Source: Polaromonas jejuensis NBRC 106434 (GTDB lineage Bacteria; Pseudomonadota; Gammaproteobacteria; Burkholderiales; Burkholderiaceae_C). Taken from it: a stretch of 64,000 nt of DNA. A program made the translations under genes and the position numbers. The stretch spans positions 124,001 to 188,000 of the forward strand of contig NZ_BCYO01000001.1 of the NCBI RefSeq assembly GCF_001598235.1. Reading direction: 5' to 3'. Shown here piece by piece: positions 36,170 to 45,092 of this stretch (the first letter of the stretch is position 1; the number at the start of each line of letters is the position of its first letter). The notes under the pieces are model-generated. The model made no database searches. It had not been told where the DNA came from and worked only from the letters and a program-made list of their open reading frames with translations.

Positions 36170-37006
36170 GTGCACAGCGCAACGGTTGATCGGGTGGCGC
36201 CCTGCTGGGACAGCCATGTCCATGTGTTTGATGCCGGGGCGGCGGTAGCGACTGGCCATTACAGGCCTGCGCACAGGCCGCTGGCGGACATCGAAAAACT
36301 GGCCCAGAGCCATGGCTTCGGCCATCTGGTGCTGGTGCAACCCAGTGTGTACGGTACCGACAATACGGTGCTGCTCAATGCACTGCGTGCCGGCCAGGGG
36401 CGGCACCGCGGCGTGGTGGTGCTGCCGCCGTCAGTCGACGATGCGGCGCTGCACGCCATGCATGCGCTGGGTGTACGGGGTGTGCGCTTTAACTTGGTGT
36501 CTCCGGTAGGCGATCGTCTGAATGGGCTGGACGGCCAGGGCGCCCTGGACAGCTTTCACGCCTTCGCGCCGCGCCTGCGCGCACTGGGCTGGCATGTGCA
36601 GTGGTACGCCCGCCCGGAGGATTTGCCGACCATCGCGGCCCTGCATGCCGCCAGCCCTGTGCCGGCGGTGCTGGATCACCTGGCAGGCCTGCATGCGGAC
36701 CTGCCTCTAGGCCATGCGGCCTGGCAGGCATTGGAAGAACTGGCCGGACGGGGTGCCTGGGTGAAGCTGTCGGGCTGGTACCGCTTGCATGCCATGGCGC
36801 CGTACGAGGTGCTGGATGATTCCATCCGCAAAGCGGCTCTGCTGTTCAAAGAGCGCATGGTCTGGGGTTCGGACTGGCCGCACACGGCTTTTGCGCCGGA
36901 TGCCTTGCCGGCGTATGCGGGCACGTGGGCGCCTGTGGAACGCGTGCTGACTGCGGCCCAAAAAAACCACGCGCGGGAGCAGGCGCCTGCCGCGTTGTAT
37001 GCCTGA
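36170..37006 (+). CDS. Amidohydrolase-2 family metal-dependent hydrolase (lactonase-like)
   Basis: The 278-residue TIM-barrel product opens with CWDSHVHVFDAG (metal-binding HxH) and includes GVRGVRFNLVSP, AVLDHLAGLH with a conserved DH pair, WVKLSGWYRL and MVWGSDWPHT carrying the catalytic Asp. These blocks are typical of the PDC hydrolase/D-galactarolactone isomerase group, which opens lactones of aromatic or sugar acids. The start is a GTG four bases after the Bug stop. It ends the GntR-Bug-hydrolase operon. The exact substrate cannot be read from sequence. Confidence 0.88.
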   Translation: MHSATVDRVAPCWDSHVHVFDAGAAVATGHYRPAHRPLADIEKLAQSHGFGHLVLVQPSVYGTDNTVLLNALRAGQGRHRGVVVLPPSVDDAALHAMHALGVRGVRFNLVSPVGDRLNGLDGQGALDSFHAFAPRLRALGWHVQWYARPEDLPTIAALHAASPVPAVLDHLAGLHADLPLGHAAWQALEELAGRGAWVKLSGWYRLHAMAPYEVLDDSIRKAALLFKERMVWGSDWPHTAFAPDALPAYAGTWAPVERVLTAAQKNHAREQAPAALYA

Positions 37007-37080
37007 TAGGCCACCGTCATGGCAAGCGGCATGGAGTGGCTTAAAATCACGGGCTACGCCATTTTTAACCGGAGTTTTTC

Positions 37081-37242
37081 ATGTCCAAGAAAATCAGAGT
37101 CGAAGCCGACATCTGCGCCCCCAAGCCCGTGCCTCCCAAGGGCTACACCCTAAGCTCTGGCCGCGGCCAAAAAATCAGCCTCGAGCGTGGTTCCCACACC
37201 CGCAGCAAAAAGAACCCAGGCAAGCGCCCCCACCAGGGCTAA
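37081..37242 (+). CDS. Small basic protein, 53 residues, unknown function
   Basis: ATG 37081 follows CCGGAGTTTTTC, a good ribosome-binding site, after a short A/T-rich stretch with promoter-like TTAAAAT. The product begins MSKKIRVEADICAPKP and contains KGYTLSSGRGQKISLERG, then SHTRSKKNPGKRPHQG. It is rich in Lys, Arg, Gly and Pro, with an estimated strongly basic charge and no membrane segment. A terminator-like hairpin follows at 37290. I do not recognise a family; nucleic-acid binding is a guess from composition. The regular start signals and terminator argue that it is real. Confidence 0.6.
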   Translation: MSKKIRVEADICAPKPVPPKGYTLSSGRGQKISLERGSHTRSKKNPGKRPHQG

Positions 37243-37289
37243 GTCCTCTCTTTTTTTTTGGGGGGGATGGTCTGGCCACAGACCGCCAC

Positions 37290-37333
37290 AAGCCGGTCGC
37301 TTCTGCCCTGCGCAGAGGCCCGGCTTTATTTTT
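37290..37333 (+). terminator. Rho-independent terminator after the 53-residue gene
   Basis: AAGCCGG and CCGGCTT form the outer stem, with an inner CTTCTGC/GCGCAGAGG pairing, followed by TTATTTTT. It lies about 48 bp after the small gene's stop. An extra run of T's at 37249-37259 occurs before it. Confidence 0.6.
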
Positions 37334-37359
37334 GGGTGTGTGGCTGAGATTCAGGCATG

Positions 37360-37414
37360 AAAATTGGCTCTGTCCCAAAGGGAGCGGGCGTAACCAGCTA
37401 TTAAAAGGATAGCG
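37360..37414. repeat. Dispersed small repeat copy (small gene/icmF remnant gap)
   Basis: AAAATTGGCTCTGTCCCAAAG, GGAGCGGGCG and AGCTATTAAAAGGATAGCG are all intact, making this the best copy for defining the family. It lies between the terminator and the icmF remnant; the read-through tail of that remnant runs into it. Confidence 0.65.
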
Positions 37415-37457
37415 TGCTGCGCACCTGAAACCCGCACTGCCATCCCTCACGCATCTC

Positions 37458-37643
37458 CCACATATTGCGCCGGTACTGGCCACCCACCCCAAACAGCGCA
37501 TGGGTGATCTGCCCCAGCGAGCAGACGCGCACCGCCGCCATCAGCACTTCAAACACGTTGTGGTTCTCAATCACCGCCTGCTGCAGGCGTTTGAGCATGG
37601 CGGGTGATGCCTTGGCGTGGCGCTGGTGTCTGAGGTGATGGTC
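37458..37643 (-). pseudogene. icmF: C-terminal remnant of fused isobutyryl-CoA mutase IcmF
   Basis: About 62 codons on the minus strand read RHQRHAKASPAMLKRLQQ and then VFEVLMAAVRVCSLGQIT, ending VGGQYRRNM, the exact style of the IcmF C-terminus (a ~1090-residue B12-dependent acyl-CoA mutase with a built-in G-protein chaperone). Everything upstream is missing and replaced by the SIR2 gene. The native stop after NM is absent: the next codon is TGG, consistent with TGA changed to TGG, and the frame runs on to 37401. The fragment cannot encode a working enzyme. It marks the ancestral site and one edge of the island. Confidence 0.8.
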
Positions 37644-37659
37644 TTGGCTGGAGTGAATT

Positions 37660-40600
37660 TCAGTTCAACACAATTGCTTGCGCCGCAAACCGCACCTCAG
37701 GCAAGGCATCAACTTCGGCTGCCTCAATCATGTCTTTTAGTGTCTGCTTAGACGAAACCTTGAGGACATCCCCTGCGAGTTTTACGCAAGTTTCCCTGAT
37801 TAAAGACGCCGTCACTGCTTTCGTGCTTGTTGGCCTGATTTCGTTGTAATCAGCATCTTTAAACAAGCCAGGCAAGCAATCAGCCAACAAATCAACATCG
37901 GCAGATGACAGCCAGTTCTTCTTTAGCATTTCGCCCGCATTCCAAAGTAAAGCAGGTAGACCGATTGTGCGACCAGACTCAATGAGATAGATCATTTTTG
38001 AGACCAAGTTGTCGGGTGGACCTGGTACCTTCTCAGACGTAGCAAGACTTTTCCATTGATACAGCGCATGTGCCGACCATCTAACTTCATTGGCCGTGCG
38101 TCCCTGCATGCCTTTACGTATCGCGTTCCCCACGGTAACTGCAATGCTGTCATTTAGCCCAGCGAAATATGGGAGCGCCATAACCGCAGGTAGCGAGCCG
38201 ACATCTGCATAGAGCGCCAATACTTTTTCAAATCGCTGTTCTGTAACGGCATCGGGAGCGAGTGAGGGCGTGATGGAAATAGACAGTGCTTCTCCAATAT
38301 CCTCAATTAAGGCCTTTCTCTCCTGCGCTCTCATTCCCAGTGGATCGTCATCTTGTGTTGATGGTCGCCATAACACGAGGCGCTCAAAACATTTGATAGC
38401 TTGTTCGCTGCTGGGCAGCAGAGGAGCCGGTTTGCTGGTGGCTGCTCCGACCAAACCCGACAGGTGTGTTGAGGTAAGAAACGAATCATCTTCGCCATCG
38501 AACAGGAATTTGGCCATTAACAAATTAGCCTCATTCCGGTCTGGTACGGGAAGTGCCAACAAGGCATGTGAGAGTAAGCCGGTATGTGGCAAGGTCTTGT
38601 AGTCAGGCTCTTCGCCCCAAAGCCTTTCTGCCAGCTTATCGAGTTCATCTTTCCTTAGTGTATTGTTCTTGATCAAAGGCAACAGCCTCAACAAAGCAGC
38701 AGTGCATGAAGTTGTCCCCGATATTGCAAAGTCGATCAATTGCGAAATTCGAGTATCCAAATGCGAGTTGCTTTCGCGTTTGCATGAGACATTTATCACG
38801 GGGTTAGGCCATCGCTCAGTCTCATGCGTCCTGTCGATACCAATTTCGCCGGGCAATGGAAAGGAAAGTACTTCAAAGAGTAAGTCCGACTTCTGCGTGT
38901 CCGGAATACTTTCGAGGGAATATTGCATCAAGTGGCTGACGACTTCAAACAACCAGAAATGCCGCAAGGCCGCATTTTGTCCAATTTCTATTGCCAGTCG
39001 GAAAACTTTCTTGGCCTCTTCCGGGGAAAGTCGAAGGGCTAGTCGAGCCAAAACCTCAATGAGAATACGGATAGTGTTGATGGAATGGTTTTTCTGTTCC
39101 TGGTTACCTACCGATGCTTGCTTGCGCCAGTACTCTATGGCCGGAATTAGCCGATTGGTGAGGGCATCCACCACACCTTGGTGTGTATTGGCCAAAGCTA
39201 TGCGCGAAAAAATCTGTTTAATTGCAGGAGAACTATCACTGCTTGCACATCTGATCGCCAAAGTGAAGTTGTGTAGGTCAAGGCCTTCCGACACTACCAA
39301 CTGTTCAGCCACACCAGCAAGCAGGTTTACACGATTCCACCGAAGTGGTAACCCCACATCTTCTGCCAAACCCTCCAAAAAGAAAAAAAGCGGCATTTCG
39401 CTAGTAAATCGCGTGTCGTTGGAATGATCCCGATAATGTCCTTGCTCAAATAAAGGTTCAATGCTCTCTTGACTTTTTAGATATTCCTCCTGCTGTTTGG
39501 AAGCCTTCTCCCTGATGTGAGTAATTTGATCCCAGGGATCGCATCGCAATGCTTTGTAAGCGCTCGGAAATTCTTCATACACCCCGTAGTTGCGAGAAAA
39601 GTCTACAAGGCGAAATAGCCAATTCGCCCATGCGAGGCGGGACTGGAGGCGTATCGAGTTTGGGTCGTGCCGACTGCGTTCAAGCAAGTCTTTATAAGCA
39701 TCCGAAACCAGACGTTCGCCTTCGTCAAAACGCCCAAGCTCCGAAAGTAAAGAAGCCTGTTTGAGTTTCCAAATCGGATCTTCGCCGGCAATTTTTTCTA
39801 CAACTGCTTCAATACTTGGATAGTCGAAGTGGTCACGCGCCACTAGCGCTTGCTGGTAGGCAATCTCAGCCGAGCAGTCCGGCAAATGCAACGCATGCTT
39901 TTCAAGTAGTGCAACCCATTTTGCGAGCTCCAGCGCGTCGTCATTTTGGCGTGCCGTCTTGAGCAACAACAATGCCATTTCCAACTGATGACGTTTCGTA
40001 GTAGCACATGGGGTCGTTGGATCAGCAATCTTCGCAAGCTCTGTCGCAAGCCAAGGGGCAACTGGAGTAAAGGTGATGGTGTGCCGCCAAGCGATCTCGT
40101 AAAGTAATCTTGCGCGGGAATCCATTTCAAGGCATGCGACGTTGTGCGTGTTAGGGTATGGATCACTAATTTGCGATTGAATCCTCCGGCGCAACTCCGG
40201 CGGACATACCAACCATCCTGGATAAGCCTCTCTATCCTGTCGAAGTGTTTCGATCTGCCGTTCCAGCAAAGATGCCGCATATGCATGATCCTTGAACTTG
40301 CGCGAATGATCCTCGCTGGTTACTTGCTGGCGAAGCAGAGAAGTTGGCTCCCACCTATGGCGCGGCTTGGGTCTTGCCTCCCGCAGAGCCTTCAGAAATA
40401 TTTCTGATGCTTGCCGGTGTCGAAGATCAGAATCATCTATGTGTTTGACAGCCTCCCAGAAGTCCACAGGAGCAATATTGATCGACTCGAGTAACTTCCT
40501 TTGAGCAGCAGATAAATTCAATGCCCCGACTAAATATATGCGTCTTGCATGACCAGCAAGGTTGTCCCGAACCCAGCCAGCCCATTGCAGGAAATTAGGG

Positions 40601-41235
40601 TCGTCGCCTGAAAAACCAAGCAGGCACAATTCGTTCTCGATGAAGACTTGACGGGCAAAGTTGACAAACGCAGCAAACTGTTGAGGATATTTTCGATAGT
40701 CCTCTTGAGCAAAAACGAATTGATCGGTTGCGCCAATGGAACCATGAAGTTTGACTATTCGTGGGGAACGGGCGGACGAAAGCTCGGATTGCTTTGAAAC
40801 AACGCCATATATTGGGCTATGGACATTGAGAGAAGCTCTCTCCAGCAAAGTATCCCAGTTGGTCGTCATGATCTCGGACCATGGGAGACTCAACAGCTCA
40901 GAGTGCAGCGTCCCCGGTTGCCACGCTGCGTCGTGAATTTCCGACCTAATCAGTTCGTTAAGTGCAGCCTGACCAAAGTAAGCTCGATATTCCTCGGCCA
41001 ACCGTAAAGGGTCAGAAAAAGCCAAGTCCTTATTTGTACCATTCAACTCACGCGCTAGTTTTTTTGCAAAGTCGCTCCATAACGGGAGCTTCTTTGTGCC
41101 ATCTACATGCTTGGATGAGCAGCGGCTAAACCCCGCACCGATCATGATTGCAGCCCCGCATTTCTTGGCATCCTGCTGCCATAGGGCTTCGGATAGCTTT
41201 CTTAAAGCTGTGAAATCAGGTAGGTTGTCAATCAT
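37660..41235 (-). CDS. SIR2-domain protein, 1191 residues, probable anti-phage NADase
   Basis: The N-terminal ~290 residues form a SIR2-like NAD-binding domain: AAIMIGAGFSR at 28-38, EIMTTNWDTLLE at 121-132 with the expected catalytic Asn (N126), VKLHGSIG at 161-168 with the catalytic His (H164), and LCLLGFSGDDPNF at 203-215. The other ~900 residues have no named motif and look largely helical with repeat-like spacing, suiting a sensor or oligomerisation part. The layout and size resemble defense-associated sirtuins (DSR1/DSR2), which deplete NAD+ on infection. GC is clearly lower than in neighbours. The gene stands alone, replaces most of icmF, and has no strong ribosome-binding site. The defence role is inference from family and context. 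Confidence 0.85.
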   Translation of the reverse strand: MIDNLPDFTALRKLSEALWQQDAKKCGAAIMIGAGFSRCSSKHVDGTKKLPLWSDFAKKLARELNGTNKDLAFSDPLRLAEEYRAYFGQAALNELIRSEIHDAAWQPGTLHSELLSLPWSEIMTTNWDTLLERASLNVHSPIYGVVSKQSELSSARSPRIVKLHGSIGATDQFVFAQEDYRKYPQQFAAFVNFARQVFIENELCLLGFSGDDPNFLQWAGWVRDNLAGHARRIYLVGALNLSAAQRKLLESINIAPVDFWEAVKHIDDSDLRHRQASEIFLKALREARPKPRHRWEPTSLLRQQVTSEDHSRKFKDHAYAASLLERQIETLRQDREAYPGWLVCPPELRRRIQSQISDPYPNTHNVACLEMDSRARLLYEIAWRHTITFTPVAPWLATELAKIADPTTPCATTKRHQLEMALLLLKTARQNDDALELAKWVALLEKHALHLPDCSAEIAYQQALVARDHFDYPSIEAVVEKIAGEDPIWKLKQASLLSELGRFDEGERLVSDAYKDLLERSRHDPNSIRLQSRLAWANWLFRLVDFSRNYGVYEEFPSAYKALRCDPWDQITHIREKASKQQEEYLKSQESIEPLFEQGHYRDHSNDTRFTSEMPLFFFLEGLAEDVGLPLRWNRVNLLAGVAEQLVVSEGLDLHNFTLAIRCASSDSSPAIKQIFSRIALANTHQGVVDALTNRLIPAIEYWRKQASVGNQEQKNHSINTIRILIEVLARLALRLSPEEAKKVFRLAIEIGQNAALRHFWLFEVVSHLMQYSLESIPDTQKSDLLFEVLSFPLPGEIGIDRTHETERWPNPVINVSCKRESNSHLDTRISQLIDFAISGTTSCTAALLRLLPLIKNNTLRKDELDKLAERLWGEEPDYKTLPHTGLLSHALLALPVPDRNEANLLMAKFLFDGEDDSFLTSTHLSGLVGAATSKPAPLLPSSEQAIKCFERLVLWRPSTQDDDPLGMRAQERKALIEDIGEALSISITPSLAPDAVTEQRFEKVLALYADVGSLPAVMALPYFAGLNDSIAVTVGNAIRKGMQGRTANEVRWSAHALYQWKSLATSEKVPGPPDNLVSKMIYLIESGRTIGLPALLWNAGEMLKKNWLSSADVDLLADCLPGLFKDADYNEIRPTSTKAVTASLIRETCVKLAGDVLKVSSKQTLKDMIEAAEVDALPEVRFAAQAIVLN

Positions 41236-42005
41236 TTGTTTCGAGATTCTCGGTTGGGGACATTCAATAGTGTTGTACGGGAATAGAGCCGGCCTGGGGA
41301 CTCACCCTGCTCTAGGGAAAGTCTGCACAACCTTGGCCACTGTGAGGGGTCGCGCATTACCAATTCACAGAATGAAACCAGAAGCGCTATTTTCACGACT
41401 TTTTGAGCACATTGGCTCAGATTCGTTGTCTTTTAGAGCTGCTCGTGCAGCGTATGCCCAATTGCAGGTGCACTCATGCGTGCGCGCATCGTGCAATTCG
41501 TTTGCGAGCCATCCACCAGTTGCTTACCAAGCAGGCCGGAGCCGGTGCATGCATAGCACGGAGCTTTGACCGCCGCAATGCGGTTGCAGCCAATTGCTGC
41601 GCCTATGTGTGACTTAACTCATTGAACTCACCGGCATGCCCGATGTTGTTGGCCGAGAGTAGCAACTTTGCGCATTGATCAGCGCCTTAAATTGCTCCAA
41701 AAAATACTATTGTGAGAGTATGGATGGCCAAGAGTTGCTGGAGCAGCGATTTGACGGCCAAGAGTTATTGAACAAAATCATGCACTTACGACAGTGCGCT
41801 CAAAAATAACTAAAAGATTGACCGCGAGTGGTCTGCAAAAGAGCGATTTGGGCTGCTGAATGAATATGCACCCCGAAAGACTCCGACACGCGCAGATGCC
41901 GCGCGCTTTACTAGACTCGTATCCCCAAGCTTGAACGCCGGTATTAGTCGTCCATTGCACGTTCAAGAGCCGTTTGCCGTTCCCTCCTGCACCATGCGAA
42001 TCTGG
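41236..42005. other. 770-bp low-GC region without a recognised gene
   Basis: The stretch between the SIR2 start and the RND gene end has broken frames on both strands, short A/T-rich patches and no recognisable protein family. The SIR2 promoter should lie in its first ~100 bp on the minus strand. It contains one tiny tandemly repetitive frame (41720-41809). It looks like decayed island DNA. No inverted ends, attachment-site duplication or tRNA were found. Confidence 0.5.
41720..41809 (+). repeat. Tandem 30-bp repeat inside a 29-codon frame
   Basis: The 18-bp unit GATGGCCAAGAGTTGCTG at 41723 recurs as GACGGCCAAGAGTTATTG at 41753, giving DGQELL twice at a ten-codon period in an ATG-started 29-codon frame ending TAA. 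The third-position differences (T/C, G/A, C/T) would mostly be silent, which hints at coding ancestry. No ribosome-binding site is clear and I cannot name the source gene. Confidence 0.35.
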
Positions 42006-45000
42006 TTACTTGGAGAGGTGCCCGGCGGCCGCGCCCGCAGCCCCCACATGGCGCCGCGTCAGTTGGTCGAACCACAGGTAAAGCACCGGCGTGATGAGGA
42101 CCGTGATCAGTTGTGAGAAGACGAGGCCGCCCACGATCACGATGCCCAGCGGCTGGCGCAGTTCGGCGCCGGCGCCAAGGCCCAGCGCCAGCGGCAGGGC
42201 GCCCATGATGGCGCAGAAGGTGGTCATCATGATCGGGCGAAAGCGCAGCAGGCAGGCCTCGCGGATGGCCTGCTCCGGCGGCAGGCCGCGGCTGCGCTGC
42301 GCGTCCAGCGCAAAGTCAATCATCATGATGGCGTTCTTCTTCACCACGCCGATCAGCAGCAGGATGCCGATCATCGCCGTGAAGCTGAGCTCCAGCCCCG
42401 TCAGCCGCAGCGCCAGCAGGGCGCCGAGGGCGGCGGAGGGAATGCCCAGCAGGATGGTGACCGGGTGCAGCCAGCTTTCGTACAGCATGCCCAGCACCAC
42501 GTAGATCACCGCCACGGCGATGACGATCAGCCACAGCTGCGTGCGCTGCGCCTCGGCAAACAGCGCAGCCTGTCCGCCGAAGGTGCCGAAAACGCTGTCG
42601 GGCATGCCGACCTGCTGCCGGGCTGCCTCGATGGCGGCCGTGGCGTCGGACAGGGACTTGCCGTTGGCCAGATCGAAAGAGAAGGTGATGGCCGGCAGCT
42701 GCGACTGGTGCAGCACCGTCATCGTGCCCTGGCCGCGCCGGACGGTGGCGAACGCGCTCAGCGGCACCAGGCCGCCGCCGGCCCCGCGCACGTGGATCTT
42801 CGACAGGTCGCTCTCGTCGCGGCGGTGCTCGGGCGCCAGTTCAAGGATGACCTGGTAGCTGCCCTCGCTGGCGTAGATAGTGGAGACCTGGCGCGCGCCG
42901 TAGGCGGCGTACAGGGTGCTGCGCAGGGCGGCCATGTCCACGCCCAGCGCGGCGGCGCGCTCCTGATCGACCTGGACGGTGGCTTGTGTGCCGGCCTTTT
43001 CGAAATCGTTCTCCAGTCCCACGAAGACCTCAGACTGCTTCAACGCCCGCAGCATGCGGCCGGCCCAGAGGTCGAGCTCGTCCGATCCGACCGACTGCAG
43101 GATGTACTGGTACGCGCTGGCCGGCGCGCTGGAGCCGACCTTCAGGCTCTGCACCGGGCTGAAGTTCACCTTGATGCCGGCCAGGGAGCCGGTGGCCTTG
43201 CGCAGCCGGGCCAGCACCTCCCGCATCGGCCCGCGTTCGCCGGGGGGCTTGAGGTCCATGGTGAAGCGGGTGGTGTCGTGGTCCACCTTGGACCACAGCG
43301 TCCGGATCGCCGGATCCCTGAGCAGCACCGCCTGCAGCGTGCGCACCACCGCCAGCCGCCCCTCGTAGGACATGTCCTGGGACGCCGTCACCTTGGCCTC
43401 CACCTGGCCGTTGTCCTCCTGCGGGAAAAAGCCCTTGGGCGCCATCGCATACAGCACGCCGGTCAGCACGAAGGTGCCCACGCCCGCCGCCAGCACGGTC
43501 TTGCGGTGCGCCAGCGCCCAGTCCAGCCCGCGCTGGTAGACGCGGGTCAGCCAGGTGAAGAAACGCTCGAACCCGTTCAGCCACCCAGGCGTGGCCATGC
43601 TCGACGCCGCCGGCGCCTGGCGCAGCATCATCGGCACCAGGATCGGTATCAGCGTGAGCGCCACGGCGGCCGAGACGAGAATGGCCAGCGACACCACGAT
43701 GGCGAACTCGTGGAAGATCAGCCCGGTGGTGCCGGGCATGAAGAAGATCGGGATGAACACCGCGACCAGCGACACCGAGATCGACATCACGGTGAAGCCG
43801 ACCTCGCTGGCACCGCGCACCGCGGCGTCGAAGGGCGGCATGCCCTCCTCGATGTAGCGCATGATGTTCTCGAGCACCACGATGGCGTCGTCCACCACCA
43901 GCCCGACGGCGATGGTCAGCCCCATGAGCGAGATGTTGTTCAGGCTCAGCCCCATCGCATACATCAGCGCGAAGGTGCCCAGCAGCGAGATCGGCAGGCT
44001 GATCGCCGGGATCAGCGTGGCCGTCAGGTGGCGCAGGAACAGCAGGATGACCATGATGACCAGCGCGATGGTGAGCAGCAGCGTCAGGTTCACGTCGTGG
44101 ATCGCCTGGCGGATGGATACCGACCGATCCCCCATGACCTCGACGCGCACCGAACCGGGCAGTTGGCTCTGCAATCGCGGCAGCAGGGCCTTGACCGCAT
44201 CCACGGTCTGCACCGTGTTGGCGTCGGGCTGGCGTTTGATGTCCAGCAGCACGGAGTTGAGGCCGTTGATCTCGCTCGTGTTCTGCGCATCTTCCACGCC
44301 GTCCCGCACCTGGCCGATGTCGGCCAGCCGGATGACCTGGCCCTGGCGGTTGGCCACCACCACCTTCTCGAAATCCTGGGCCTTCATCAGCCCGTTGGCC
44401 ATCTGCAGCATCAGCATCTGCCGGCGGTTGTCGAACTGGCCCAGCGGTGCGTTCGAATTGGCCGCCTTCAGCGCCGCGCTGACCTCGTTGAGGGTCAGGT
44501 CGAGCGCGGCCAGGCGATCCGGGTCCACCTCCACCCGGACCGCGTAGCGCTTGCGGCCGGTCACGTTGACCTGCGCCACGCCATCAATGGTGGAAAGGGC
44601 GGGCACGACCAGGCTGTTGATGTAGGCGTTGAGCTCGGCCAGGGGCATCGTCGGCGAACTCATGCCGACGGTGATCACCGGGGCATCGCCTGGATTGATC
44701 TTCTTGTAGGAGGGGGGCGCCGGCATCTCCGTGGGGAGCGTGCGGCCTATACGGAACAACGCCGCCTGGACGTCGGCAGCAGCGTCGTTGATGTTGCGCG
44801 AGGGGGAGAATTCGAGCCGGATCTTGGTCTCGCCCTGGATGTTTTCCGAGGTGGTGCTGACCAGGCCGGGAATCGCCGAGAACTCTTTTTCCAGGGGCGT
44901 GGCCACCGAGGTGGAGATGTTCTCCGGGCTCGCGCCCGGCAGCTTGGCCGAAACCTCGATGGTCGGCGTCTCGTACCGCGGCAGCGCCGAGATCGGCAGA

Positions 45001-45092
45001 TGGAACCAGCAGACCACGCCGGCGACCACCACGCTCAGCCACAGCAGCATGACGGCGACGGGCCGATGCATCGACAAGCGGGCAACGTTCAT
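42006..45092 (-). CDS. RND efflux pump inner-membrane transporter (AcrB/MdtC superfamily)
   Basis: The 1028-residue product has the RND plan. A first TM helix lies in RPVAVMLLWLSVVVAGVVCWFHLPISALP, followed by a large periplasmic loop with EFSAIPGLVSTTSENIQGETKIRLEF. The TM4 proton-relay block GLTIAVGLVVDDAIVVLENIMRY lies near residues 395-417, and a second half has GMLYESWLHPVTILL. It exports drugs or other hydrophobic compounds by proton antiport. ATG 45092 overlaps the adaptor stop as ATGA. It is the third gene of an OMF-MFP-RND operon on the minus strand. It looks intact and GC-rich, unlike the adjacent island. Confidence 0.93.
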   Translation of the reverse strand: MNVARLSMHRPVAVMLLWLSVVVAGVVCWFHLPISALPRYETPTIEVSAKLPGASPENISTSVATPLEKEFSAIPGLVSTTSENIQGETKIRLEFSPSRNINDAAADVQAALFRIGRTLPTEMPAPPSYKKINPGDAPVITVGMSSPTMPLAELNAYINSLVVPALSTIDGVAQVNVTGRKRYAVRVEVDPDRLAALDLTLNEVSAALKAANSNAPLGQFDNRRQMLMLQMANGLMKAQDFEKVVVANRQGQVIRLADIGQVRDGVEDAQNTSEINGLNSVLLDIKRQPDANTVQTVDAVKALLPRLQSQLPGSVRVEVMGDRSVSIRQAIHDVNLTLLLTIALVIMVILLFLRHLTATLIPAISLPISLLGTFALMYAMGLSLNNISLMGLTIAVGLVVDDAIVVLENIMRYIEEGMPPFDAAVRGASEVGFTVMSISVSLVAVFIPIFFMPGTTGLIFHEFAIVVSLAILVSAAVALTLIPILVPMMLRQAPAASSMATPGWLNGFERFFTWLTRVYQRGLDWALAHRKTVLAAGVGTFVLTGVLYAMAPKGFFPQEDNGQVEAKVTASQDMSYEGRLAVVRTLQAVLLRDPAIRTLWSKVDHDTTRFTMDLKPPGERGPMREVLARLRKATGSLAGIKVNFSPVQSLKVGSSAPASAYQYILQSVGSDELDLWAGRMLRALKQSEVFVGLENDFEKAGTQATVQVDQERAAALGVDMAALRSTLYAAYGARQVSTIYASEGSYQVILELAPEHRRDESDLSKIHVRGAGGGLVPLSAFATVRRGQGTMTVLHQSQLPAITFSFDLANGKSLSDATAAIEAARQQVGMPDSVFGTFGGQAALFAEAQRTQLWLIVIAVAVIYVVLGMLYESWLHPVTILLGIPSAALGALLALRLTGLELSFTAMIGILLLIGVVKKNAIMMIDFALDAQRSRGLPPEQAIREACLLRFRPIMMTTFCAIMGALPLALGLGAGAELRQPLGIVIVGGLVFSQLITVLITPVLYLWFDQLTRRHVGAAGAAAGHLSK

